Part shown: positions 53,931 to 64,000 of the stretch, piece by piece | Layout: every line of letters begins with the position of its first letter | How positions within the stretch are numbered: the first letter of the stretch is position 1 | NCBI GenBank assembly: GCA_950295325.1 | Contig: OX485804.1 | Span: 64,448,533 to 64,512,532, forward strand | DNA: 64,000 bases | DNA from: Polytrichum commune | Taxonomy: Eukaryota; Streptophyta; Polytrichopsida; Polytrichales; Polytrichaceae | Direction: 5' to 3' | Notes under the pieces: generated by a model | Database searches by the model: none | What the model saw: only the letters and a program-made list of their open reading frames with translations | What the model was told of the DNA's origin: nothing | Position numbers and translations under genes: made by a program

Positions 53931-56900
53931 TCTTGTTTTATCAAGAATGTATTACAAAATACAGAATGTGAGGACTTGCAACGTCGGTCATGGAGCCGTG
54001 AGGATGAAAGTAGTGACATTATGACATTGCAAATCAAAATTTACATAACAAAGCTTTGTTTTCAATCCACTTTTCAATTTGTGATGAAATTCTCAAATCT
54101 ATCATTGAGCCTTACGAACTCCCTACCACGTCATTATCATCTGCAATGCTATTCAATTGGACTGAATCAAGAACCATAATAGCATTAGGATTGGGACAAA
54201 TGTTGTCGGGCACCGGAGTGGCGTGGACACGTGCATGTAAACCAACAATTGGGGGTGCAATAGGAGTTGGACAATTAACATTCACAATTGGGGCCCTTAG
54301 AGTGAAACTGAATTGAGGCCTTGGGATGTCTACAAATTACGGCAGTTGCTACCTATATGCAGTAAATCGGTGCGCTTACAACATTGGAGCATTATTCAAC
54401 AAAGAGTAGAAGGTACAAGGGCTAAACACTAGAGGAAACTAGATCTATTAGTGTGAGCTACTCTCCTCCCTCCGTAGTTGTCCCTCATTTTCTTGCTAAT
54501 GGATAAACAATGTAGATAACATCCAAGTTGTAAAGCTACCAAGGCAAACCACGTTGTGGTTTTGTCATCTTGCAACATCTTTGTGCATCCTCAACCTTTC
54601 CTCCACCCTTCACCCTAAGTTCAACCCGCCACATGCATTATATGGACCATTAGCTAGTAAATCCCCAAGATATTTGCAGTTGTTTTCCTTTTCGTGACAA
54701 AGGTTCCTTAAATTCCTCTAGTATATGCAAGCTTTGACTATAATTATAGAATCCCTGTCTTGTTTTTCACTGTGGGGGTAATATTTGGGACAATGGACCA
54801 AAGGATCTACCGCCAGGGGGTTAATTCTTAGAGCATTATTACTGGTTGGACCTTTCACCCAATATTGCATGAGATGGAGGAGTGAATATTAACATATATG
54901 AGTGGATATTATTATTATTATTGTTATTATTGTTATTTGTTGACAAAGGTTGTGGTTGCTGCAAATGGCCTAAATTCTCAAAAAGGCTAGGCAAAGGGCA
55001 AAGTAATGAAATAGGAGAGAGTGAGAGAAGGTTGACCTCATGTATGGATGTCAACGGTTTTGTTCAGATGGGTAAATATTGTTGGGGAAAAATTCCTAAC
55101 TTGATCGCCAAGTCCTCATATAGGAAGCACGCTACCTCATTTTGAACCCAACATCATTGCCTCAGTTGAGTTGGCTTCCTTGAGTTCATGAGGAGATTTT
55201 TTAGTATTTTAAAGTAAAAACACAATATGGAAGTGGAATGATAATTTGTGGTACATATAGCACACTGTGGGAGCTAGCTTCTTAATCCAAATTGTATGAT
55301 GTACTGCTAGGGTGGTCGTTTCGATTAAATTTACATCTACCCAAGTAAATGGATCAGGCTCATCTTGTTCATGTTGAAAATATGACCTCTTGTTGCCTCT
55401 GATTACCCTTTAGATATGTAGGGGGCATCTTCTACTTCTCTACAATTTGGCAAGATTATAGAGCCCCTTGCCAATTAGTCCACTTTTTAGATTTCACCCT
55501 TGCAATTTGCTTATCCTCTTCCTTTGGTATTTATCCCACACACTGTTGCTTTCTACTTACTCGAATACACAAGTGTTTGGTTTATACACGTCCAATCCTC
55601 CGACAATTCATGTAATGATTGTAGACATTTGCGGTTCTTGGAAGTGTTCATGTGAGCGTACAAATGGCCTTACCCGTAATATGTAAACATGCCAATGTAT
55701 TCTCAAACTTTGTTTGTGTACAGATGTGAAACTGCATGGATTCAATGCCTATGACTTTCATTTTAATGCAAGGAATTAGGAGCTAAGTTACTCCACTGAT
55801 AAAATGTGGGTTTGTGTGTGCAGTGGCGAACATATCAATGTGACCCCACATAAGATGAGATCAAGTGCCGAAAACACAAGAGATGGACTTTAATGACAAA
55901 GAATGAATAAAATAAATGGCAGGTTGCCATTGTAGAAGGATTGCAAGTAACAAAGGCTAAAAGGCTTGTAGGGGTCTTCCGTGTTTAGTTGTACACAATG
56001 TTGTGCATACAATAAATTAGATGATGTGTTTAAACCAACATATTCCTTTCATGAGAATGTGATGAATGGACCATTGCCATTGTTGTGTGCTTGAGATTGT
56101 GGGGAACAATAAATTGTAAACAATGGAACTACCAATCCTTTAATGACATGCATCATTGTTTGATTGGCATGATCTTCATGTTGCAGTTGGTGAACATCCT
56201 AGGGGGCTAAATGTATCCAAAGATTATGTGAAGAGTAACATTTACATTTTTATTGCTTTATGTTATGACATTCACACATGAAAAAACATTTTTTTAAATT
56301 GTAAACCACAAACCGCCATATGAATATGAAACAATTTTCACACCGAGTTGAGCGGAGCAAGATATGAATGTTGGTAGATTTTTGGATACATGGTCCAATT
56401 ATGACCAAGGGAGCGATATGAATGGGGAAAATGATCAACTACATTGTTTACGACACTATATGTTAGTGTCACATGATCTACATATAAGTGCAATTTAAGA
56501 TTGATGTGTCGAAACCCACTTAAGCGCTTGTTAGCATTGGAAAAAATGTGGTTAAACCATCAATTTTTCTATCATGAAGGGGGTGCATCCAATCTTGCAA
56601 ACCTAGGTGGACCAAAGTATGGGGAGGAATAACGAATTTTGCACTTGCGTTTGGGTGTCGATGAAGTGATGGAGCTGCTTGGTGGTGGGCAAAGGTTGTT
56701 GTCACATCAGTTAGAGCTACATGACATGGTGGTAATGTTGATTGTTGGATTAGGTGTTCGATTTGTGGAACATCAAGGCATGGGGATATTAGGGAGGCCC
56801 GTTGTCTTTGGTGCATGAGTTTGTAGGTGTTTGGCATATTGGGCAGTTACCCATGAGCCAATTTGGGGATCTTGTTGGTAGGACTGGAGGGAGGAGAGTC

Positions 56901-58306
56901 ACAGAGGTGAAGGCGATTGATGGTTGGAAGTTGAATGGCATCTAAAATGGGCATGGAAGTTTGGGAGGCCTTATGCAAGGAATCTTGCCCATATGGGAAG
57001 CAACGTGTCTGCAAGAGTGTGTTAATATGATGGGGGAATCCTTTTGGATGACCCTCCTTCTTGTGCTCCTTCTAACTGAGCTGGTGAGTGGCTAAGATTC
57101 TGTAAGCACCCTCTAACACATGTTTTTGGGGAATTCATGAAGTTTAAATCTAAGCAAATGGTGAGCATGTAAAGCCAAAACCTTAGGGTTTAGAGATGAA
57201 ACGAGGAAAAATTGGCTGAGGGTGTTTGCTTGGCAATCATCCCTCAGCCACAAATACACATACTAAATGACAACATGATGGATCAAATCCAAAGCTACAA
57301 AACCCATAATGTCATGAATGTTGACAATATCATGAGTTGTTGGTTGCCTTACATGCCGTTTCCAACCTCTACCACATGGATCCATCACAACAACTATGGA
57401 GTACATAGTTCACCCCGATGTGACAATCCAAAAACAATAGAGTCCCAATTGCTTTGCCATCGGAAAGGAGACCGTGCGCGATGGCCACTGGTAGAACTTC
57501 GAACCTAACTTTTTTTTTGCAAAGAATTGCCCGCAAACTAGACAACCAAAGGAACAACGAAAGGAAAGCATGCTTGATGGCACTGCAAGAGGGATTGAAG
57601 TTGCAAATGAGAGTGAGCAAGCCAAGGTCGTTTGAAAAACTCTTCTAAGGAAGGATAGGAGCCAACTATGAACCCTAATTCAACTAGATGTGGCTACCAC
57701 GTCAATTTTCGCGCCTAGGGAAGCCCCATGGGAGCTCCTTTGCCAATAAAGGGTCAAGATATTAAGAGAAACTAAATTTGTAATTCATTCGTTACATGTG
57801 TTGGTTTGAGGGGACTTTTGTGTTCTTGGTGGGTGGGCGATGAAGGTTTGGATAGTAGAGTTATTTGTAAAGTAAAATGGATGAAACCATGGGTTAATTC
57901 CCAACCCACGAGTTTAGGAAAATCAACACAAAGTCACCCAAGTTTTTTTTAATGCTTAACCATCATTCACAAGGAGTGATGTCGGGCTATTAAAACTGGT
58001 TTTTTAACTTGTCCTACTAGGATGGATGGGCCAAGCTAGCCTTGTATAAGCCAATCCGGGATTTTGGACAACATGACCCATGCGCATACACTCTTTTAAA
58101 TCTTAAAATTCTCTCAAAATTTGAGAGATAAAAAAAAGAAGTCCCAAAATTTGCACCAAACTTTCAAAATAGGCTCCAAAACACAATGAGCTAGTGAGAT
58201 ATTAATAGAAAGTTTTCTCAAAGAAGGATCAAACCCACGGTTTTTGTTGAGGGACATTACAAATAGCTCTAGAGGGTTTAGAATTTGAAGCCCTCCTGGT
58301 GTGTTA
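53931..58306. other. Long AT-rich intergenic stretch without recognisable gene
   Basis: Contains a (TTA/TTG)n tract at about 54906-54938 and scattered short ORFs (for example 54056-54316 and 57212-57508) with no recognised motif and no plausible splice partners. No tRNA, rRNA or transposase detected by eye. Confidence 0.5.
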
Positions 58307-58866
58307 ATTTTCCACACGTCCCTCGGTCTCCCCACAATCTACCAATTCTCGTCCCCGTTGTCCAATTTTTCTAGATTTCTGTCCAGTTACATCCACCAAA
58401 TAACATCCACAACCAAAACCCTTCGATCTTCCGATTTCCTAGATGCTGGCTATGACACAAAAAGCCCCCGCCACATCTACATCATGGATAGATATGTAGT
58501 ATACAATACACTATTCTATACGTACATATACTAATGTCCGAGGGTATGTCGAGGGCGGAGGCTGAAGCAGCGGCCGTCTTGGTGAGTGAGAGAGGTTCAG
58601 GGGATCTTTTGTGTTCTGGGCGGGTGGAGGGAGGCCAAGAAGGTTTAGGAAGTGGCCAATTCGGAGTTTCAAGCCCACAGGCTGGTGTGTGTATCTGAAG
58701 GCAGAGGGAGGGCAAAGACCGTTGCGGCATTGCCGTGTTTTGGAGAGGGTGGAGAGATTGTTTGTTGTTTGTTTGGGCGCCAATTTTTGTAGGTTTTTCT
58801 TGTGGTTTAGGAGGGCGATCGCCATAAGAGAGAGAGAGAGTTTTTGTTGGTGCTTGTGGACTGACA
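58307..58866 (+). promoter_or_regulatory. Upstream region and 5' leader of FGAMS
   Basis: AT-rich to about 58530, then GC-rich toward the start codon with an AGAGAG tract just before it (about 58828-58842). Contains a 54-codon upstream ORF at 58534-58698. Part of the region is duplicated at 53470-53770. Confidence 0.45.
58534..58698 (+). CDS. Upstream ORF (54 aa) in the presumed FGAMS leader
   Basis: ATG at 58534 opens a frame of 54 codons, beginning MSEGMSRAEAEAAAVLVSER and ending with TGA at 58696-58698, 168 bases before the FGAMS start. If the transcript begins upstream of 58534 it could restrain translation of the main ORF. It might equally lie in the promoter and never be transcribed; no family is recognised. 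Confidence 0.3.
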   Translation: MSEGMSRAEAEAAAVLVSERGSGDLLCSGRVEGGQEGLGSGQFGVSSPQAGVCI

Positions 58867-61800
58867 ATGGCAGGGCAGGCGGCCCTTATGGGAAGCACAA
58901 CCGCTGGGTTGAAGCTTGGAGCGCCTCTCCCCTGCTCGCCATCCAAGAAGACTTGCTCCAAAACCGGCTCCAATTTGGACGCAACCAGGTCCAGTTCCAA
59001 ATCGCCATCTGCTTTAAGGTTTCTTGCTTTAAGGTGGGAGAGTCAGGGGTTTAAGAGAGTAGTAGGTGGAGGTTAGGAAAACCAAATTACAGCAAACAAG
59101 GGACATACCTCTGCTTTTTGCAAATGTTCTCTTGTATGGGAATTTGCAGCCTTTATAGGTTGTGGAGCATACTTTCTCTTGCGCTTTCCATAATCGAAAT
59201 TTTCATGACGCTTCAATTGGCGAGAGTGCTGTTTCAGAGAGTCATTTTTGTTAGGAAATGGCTATATCCAACAAATGACATGATTTGTTTCAATTTTACA
59301 AAGATGGGTTTATAGGCTTCAATTCTATACGGAAATGGTGTCGTATTCTTCTAGTTGATTGTGACTTTTGGTCATGTGCTAATTTGTTTGCAGGTTGGGA
59401 AATGCCAGCACCCGGTGGCCTGGAAAAACATTGATAAATTCAGTGAAGAAAAGAATTGGGTCAGCACGGGAAGGTTCTGCTGTCGAGAGGAGTGGAGGGC
59501 GATTGTGGGTTAGATCACAGGCAGTCGCTGCGGACGATCATAAGGTGATGTTTTCGCATTATAGATTTGGAGCTTATAATTGTGTATTTTCTGGAGGGTA
59601 AATGGGGTTTTTCAATTTAAAGTGTGTTCAAGAACACCAGTGAATTAGGGCAGTTTCCTACGTAATGTCTATCGGGGACCAGCTGGAATGGCGACTTTTG
59701 GAATACCAGTGGCGTTAGGGTTTAGGGTTTAAGCTGTTCTAGCGAATTTTTGCTTTTGTTCTTTTGGAAATTGGGCTATTCAATTATGTGGGAGTTCCAC
59801 ATGCTTCTTGAATGTGGGACGTTTTCTTGTGGAAGTATGAAAGGGACATTCTCTATGATTAAATGCAGAGGCAAATGAGATGCCTTAAACCCTGATCCAT
59901 GACTATGATGGGACGATGATCATGGATCAGGGCTTAAAGCGCTTCAGCCGCCTATGTTCATTTGATCGTGAATTAGGTGCTCCATTCTGCAAAATATGAG
60001 AACTAGTTCTTGATGCCTCTTCCTGTACCTTTTCAGATTTGGTCCACATATTTCAATTATGATTGGGTTTCAGCTTTGCTTTATTAGAAGGAATTTATGT
60101 GGTCGGAATCTTCTGTAAGTGTTCCAGACATAGAATTTCCGAGAAGGCTTGTTGCTGTAGGAGTCAGAGGAGATCCTGTATGTAGTCTTGTACATTACAT
60201 GCTTTGTGTTACTTTCATGGTGGTGATGATGGTCCGCTGTAGTGTGCTTGACAATCTCAGATTGAGATGCAGACTCTTCCTGTTTTTTGTAGAAGTCAAT
60301 CCGGACTGAGAGATATACATTTTCTTGAGCACATTAGGTCCTAGTGCACAGATAGTGAGAAAAATTTAATTTGAAATCAAGTGTCGAGTTAGTCATAACA
60401 TGGAGAGACTTGTATGAGGCACCAGTAAATGGGCCATTTCCTGGTTTTTGTTCAAGGAATTGGTTGGGTTCTCGATGCTTTGTATTTGTCATAGTAGAGC
60501 TAGCACAGAAGTAATGTGGCACTCACAGAGACCCGAATCGCATGGCAAGCAGGTTGAAACAGTCCAAGAGACAGAGACAGAGGTCCAACATCTTTATCGA
60601 ACTCCTCTTCTGCAAGAGAATGCTACCGCAGCTCTCCTCAAACAGGTCTCGAGCAGACCAAGTTGTCCTCGTTTTGATTTCCAATTAATCAGTACTTAAT
60701 TAGGATGTATTTAGTTAGTTGTTTGTATAATTTAGAAAGCTCAATTAGGATTCTGCCTTTCGACTTGATTAGGCCTCAACATTCTGATTTTTAAAATATT
60801 ATTTTATTTCTGTAGGTTCAAGAAAAGGTGTCTAGTGACATTATCAGCATCAACACTGAACAGGTAAACATTGTCTTCCTGTTATCTTGAAAAAAATGTT
60901 GTATTTTCCGTGCTTTAGAGCCTTAAGGAGGTGACAGATTGTCAATAAAATGTGAACATTTGAATAGTATCGGTGGTTTCACTTTCTGATTTCCAGGTTG
61001 TGGTGGATTTCAGTGCTACAACATCGCATTAAGTGCACCCCTCTCCTCAGAGAAGTGGGCAGTGTTGCAGTGGTTGCTCAAGGAAACATATGAGCCTGAT
61101 AACCTTCAGTTGTTGAGCACATTGACTAGTGAGACGGGCGTAGGTTTGTACTTGAACAACTCAAATTATGCCAATTTGTACTTGTGTATGTGCTAGCATT
61201 GTTTAGTTTGTGGAATAAATTGGGAATGTGAAGTTGTCAAGTACTGCCTTCATTCTGAGAAATGAAAGTGGTGAACTTACAAACTGCAAGGAGGTTGAGC
61301 TTCTCATGTTTATAGAACACATCTTGTCTTGATTTATGTTCCTTACTTATTCATTTGAATGGTAGATCAAGCCCTTGTGGTGTGCATCAGAAGTGTTCCT
61401 GAATATTTGTGCAACTAACACAGGGCTGTTGATTTTTCAGTCGTGGAAGTGGGCCCACGCCTTTCCTTCACAACTGCCTGGTCAGCCAATGCAGTATCAG
61501 TCTGCAGAGCATGTGCGCTCCCTGAAGTAACTCGAATTGAGCGCTCCCGTCGTTATCTTCTTGCAGTTGGCCCAGAAGCTGCACCGTTGGAACAAGTTCA
61601 GCTTGATCAATTTGCTGCTATGGTGTGTATACTCTCATCTACGACTTCATGGTATTTGTTTAGATAATATTATGCATTGAAGTTCTCCATATGTGTCTCT
61701 ACCTACATTGGTTTGTCCATCAGTTTTCACAGTCTGCAGAATGCACATCTGGTTTCTTCTTACCGAGCACATTTTGGCGATAAAATTTGAAGTCCACGTT

Positions 61801-64000
61801 ATGACTTTTGAGTGTGAAATGGCGCTGAAGTGTGTTATTTGGTCATCCAGGTACATGATCGAATGACAGAATGTGTGTACCTCAGCAAGCTAGAATCTTT
61901 TAAGAATGATGTTGTCCCAGAACCTGTTATTCAGATACCTGTGATTGAGGTAAGTGAGGCCTCCACTTAATATGTTGAATTTCTGGTGCATCAGTATTTT
62001 ATACTTTGATGTTGGTGGTGTATGCTTTGCAAGTTTCGTAGTTCTATGCCATTGACATAGCCAAACTCTTTTGTGCATTTCAGGAAGGTAGGGCAGCTCT
62101 GGAATCTATTAACAAGACCATGGGGCTTGCTTTTGATGAATTTGATTTGGAGGTGAGGCCCCATAATATTCACAGTCCTGCCCCATAAATATCTTCACTG
62201 TGACTATAGTTGATTTTTTATATTGAATTGGTCAATTGCTGGAAGCGTGTGAGGTTATTTCTGTTTCCTGCAATGTCTGGCAAGACAATGCCAGATGTAT
62301 GATAATCCTGGCATATTTTCATGAGAAGTGTGGCTATGCAGACAATGGATATGATAACAGTTTTTCCAAGTAACCAGAGGGCGCTTAATCATCATTATAG
62401 ATTACTCTGTTATCAAAACAGTACACATGTCATATAATTCGAGTAATTTATTTTCTTCAAAGGTCTGATTCTCAAAAAATTTCTGTCCATCATGTTGACT
62501 TATATTGTGGTGTGGTTGCTGTAGTATTACACAGAGCTCTTTGGCAAGGATATCAAACGAAATCCTACCAATGTTGAATTATTTGACATTGCCCAGTCCA
62601 ACAGTGAGCATAGTCGCCATTGGTTTTTCAATGTAAGGTTAAGTACTTGACAAATCTGGTTGAATGGGTGGGTGGTGTAGAATTTATGCTTGCCAGTGCA
62701 GCTCAGCTTCCCTTGTCATTCTATCCTCTCTGTGTTATTGATCTCTAGATTTTATTCTAGCATTTGTGCTCCTTGATTGGGATTGACACTCATGCCCTTG
62801 TAAATGTGTTTAGGGTGAGCTGGTTCTGGACGGAAAGTCAGTTCCTGAAACTTTATTTAGTCTTGTAAAAGATACATGGAGGGCAAACAAAAATAATTCT
62901 GTCATTGGATTCCATGACAACTCAAGGTGCAATATGTCCCTCCTTGGCAAGAGTTTCAATTGCACTCAAGTTATTGCTAGATCTCTGTGCCTGACAACTT
63001 TCTATCTTGATATACTTGAAGCAGTTCTATCATTGCTTTAGCTTGTAAGACAATGGCATTTTTTTGTTATCTTTACGTATATCATCTTCTGTGTGTTGGG
63101 GCAGTGCTATTCGAGGTTGTGCAGTTCAGCCTGTGCTACCTGTTACGCCAGGGTCTCCGTCTCCAGTGGATTCCCTTGACCGTGATTTTGATGTTCTTTT
63201 CACTGCAGAAACTCACAACTTCCCTTGTGCTGTAAGTTTGCTTCATTAAGAATCAGTGCACGCTTTCTTTTCCCTCTCACAATTCCAGGAAGGACAGGAT
63301 GGCATGGAATCTCATAAAAATAAAGACATAAAAGCACTGTTTGGTGTAGTTTCTGTGTTCTGTTGTATAAATTCATGTCCAGGATGCTCAGCAACTTGCT
63401 GAAATGATCATTCTGATGGCGCATTGCTTCTTCAGGTTGCTCCATTTCCAGGGGCTGAAACTGGGGCAGGTGGACGTATCCGTGACACTCATGCAACAGG
63501 AATTGGATCTCTAATCGGAGCATCTACTGCTGGTTATTGTGTTGGGAATCTACAGGTGTGTTTCCTTTTTGGTGAGACTATTGAGTCAAGTGTTTTAAAA
63601 GGCTTGACCTATTAGGTGGTATATAGACTAACACTATGGTGCTGCCTTTCAGATGGAGGGGTCATTTGCACCTTGGGAGGACAGCTCTTTCATTTATCCA
63701 CCAAATCTTGCATCCCCTCTCCAGGTATTTTATCTTATCACTCATGGAGGCATTAGAAACTTGTCTAATTGCTGTTTTGTCTTTTCTGTCTTCAACATCT
63801 ATTTTTCATGATTGTACTTTAGAGGTGAATTATTGACCTGCAATAAAGATAATATGATGGTAAGAGAAGGTTCTATACCAATTTATCTTCCACTTTGACA
63901 GAACATCTTGTATGGAATTACAGATTCTCATTGATGCTAGTAATGGAGCATCTGATTATGGCAACAAGTTTGGGGAGCCTCTCATCCAGGTACTCTTTCA
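58867..64000 (+). CDS. Phosphoribosylformylglycinamidine synthase (FGAMS, PurL-type), 5' part, 14 exons seen
   Basis: Fourth step of de novo purine synthesis: FGAR + ATP + Gln to FGAM, in plastids and probably mitochondria of plants. Exons: 58867-59033, 59394-59544, 60553-60645, 60816-60863, 61014-61143, 61441-61622, 61851-61949, 62084-62152, 62525-62632, 62814-62926, 63105-63231, 63436-63555, 63653-63724, 63924-63989; the window then ends in an intron. These give 515 in-frame codons, roughly the first third of a protein of about 1,400. The first 60 residues are Ser/Lys/Ala-rich without acidic clusters, as in a transit peptide. Landmarks: HLYRTPLLQ of the N-terminal domain, VEVGPRLSFTTAWS, AQSNSEHSRHWFF of the linker, and ETHNFPCAVAPFPGAETGAG with GRIRDTHATG of the first AIRS-like domain. 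The start codon has good plant context (ACAATGGCA). Exon 5 has a competing upstream acceptor at 60997, but only that at 61014 matches the family. Confidence 0.97.
59715..59735. promoter_or_regulatory. Plant telomere-type tract in FGAMS intron 2
   Basis: Reads GTTAGGGTTTAGGGTTTAAG, two units of the plant telomere repeat TTTAGGG. Such telo-box sequences are frequent near the 5' ends of plant housekeeping genes and can bind regulatory proteins; a role here is inferred. Confidence 0.5.
59885..59937. repeat. 18-bp inverted repeat in FGAMS intron 2
   Basis: TTAAACCCTGATCCATGA at 59885-59902 and TCATGGATCAGGGCTTAA at 59920-59937 pair in 17 of 18 positions around a 17-base spacer. A stable stem-loop in the pre-mRNA is expected; function unknown. 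Confidence 0.85.

Noticed and set aside
54056-54316. Small hydrophobic protein gene
   Set aside because: A single short frame without family motif, splice partners or base composition different from the surrounding AT-rich DNA.

Overview
This window is nuclear DNA from a land plant. The genes have many short exons and GT-AG introns, and two of them have N-termini that look like plastid or mitochondrial targeting peptides. Plant-type telomere repeats, MITEs and tRNA-derived SINEs are scattered between genes. A very large LINE resembling (from memory) elements of green algae makes a seed-free plant such as a fern, lycophyte or bryophyte my best guess, but the sequence alone does not fix the lineage.

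Layout: 1-2.56 kb has no recognisable gene. 2.56-9.15 kb (minus) is a complete ten-exon gene for an organellar tRNA 2-thiouridylase (MnmA/TRMU). 9.2-14.9 kb is AT-rich intergenic DNA with foldbacks, two MITEs and one or two SINEs. About 14.93-26.83 kb (minus) is one LINE of nearly 12 kb. 30.60-36.33 kb (plus) is CNOT10, a CCR4-NOT subunit. 39.93-50.35 kb (plus) is a complete 26-exon gene for NAT10/Kre33 RNA cytidine acetyltransferase. 50.4-58.3 kb is intergenic with MITE, foldback and SINE copies and a diverged duplicate of the next gene's upstream region. 58.87 kb to the right edge is the 5' part of phosphoribosylformylglycinamidine synthase (PurL/FGAMS), cut by the window end. For all four host genes I rebuilt exons by hand; the exon lengths sum to an open frame.

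The four host genes are housekeeping genes (tRNA thiolation, mRNA deadenylation, rRNA/tRNA acetylation, purine synthesis). They share no operon and no evident common control.

The most unusual object is the LINE. In sense order it has a GC-rich leader, a roughly 950-codon ORF1, an A/C-rich almost G-free spacer, then a roughly 2,370-codon ORF2. ORF2 begins with a textbook 2A ribosome-skipping motif (GDIESNPGP), followed by AP-like endonuclease, reverse transcriptase, a region resembling the PCIF1-type adenine methyltransferase fold with a degraded catalytic motif, RNase H, a CCHC finger and a conserved-looking tail. The stop codon lies only about ten bases before an (AAAAT)n tail. This copy is broken by a handful of stops and frameshifts, so it is dead, but the domains remain readable. 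A nearby SINE with a perfect 16-bp target duplication ends in the same kind of tail and may be its partner.
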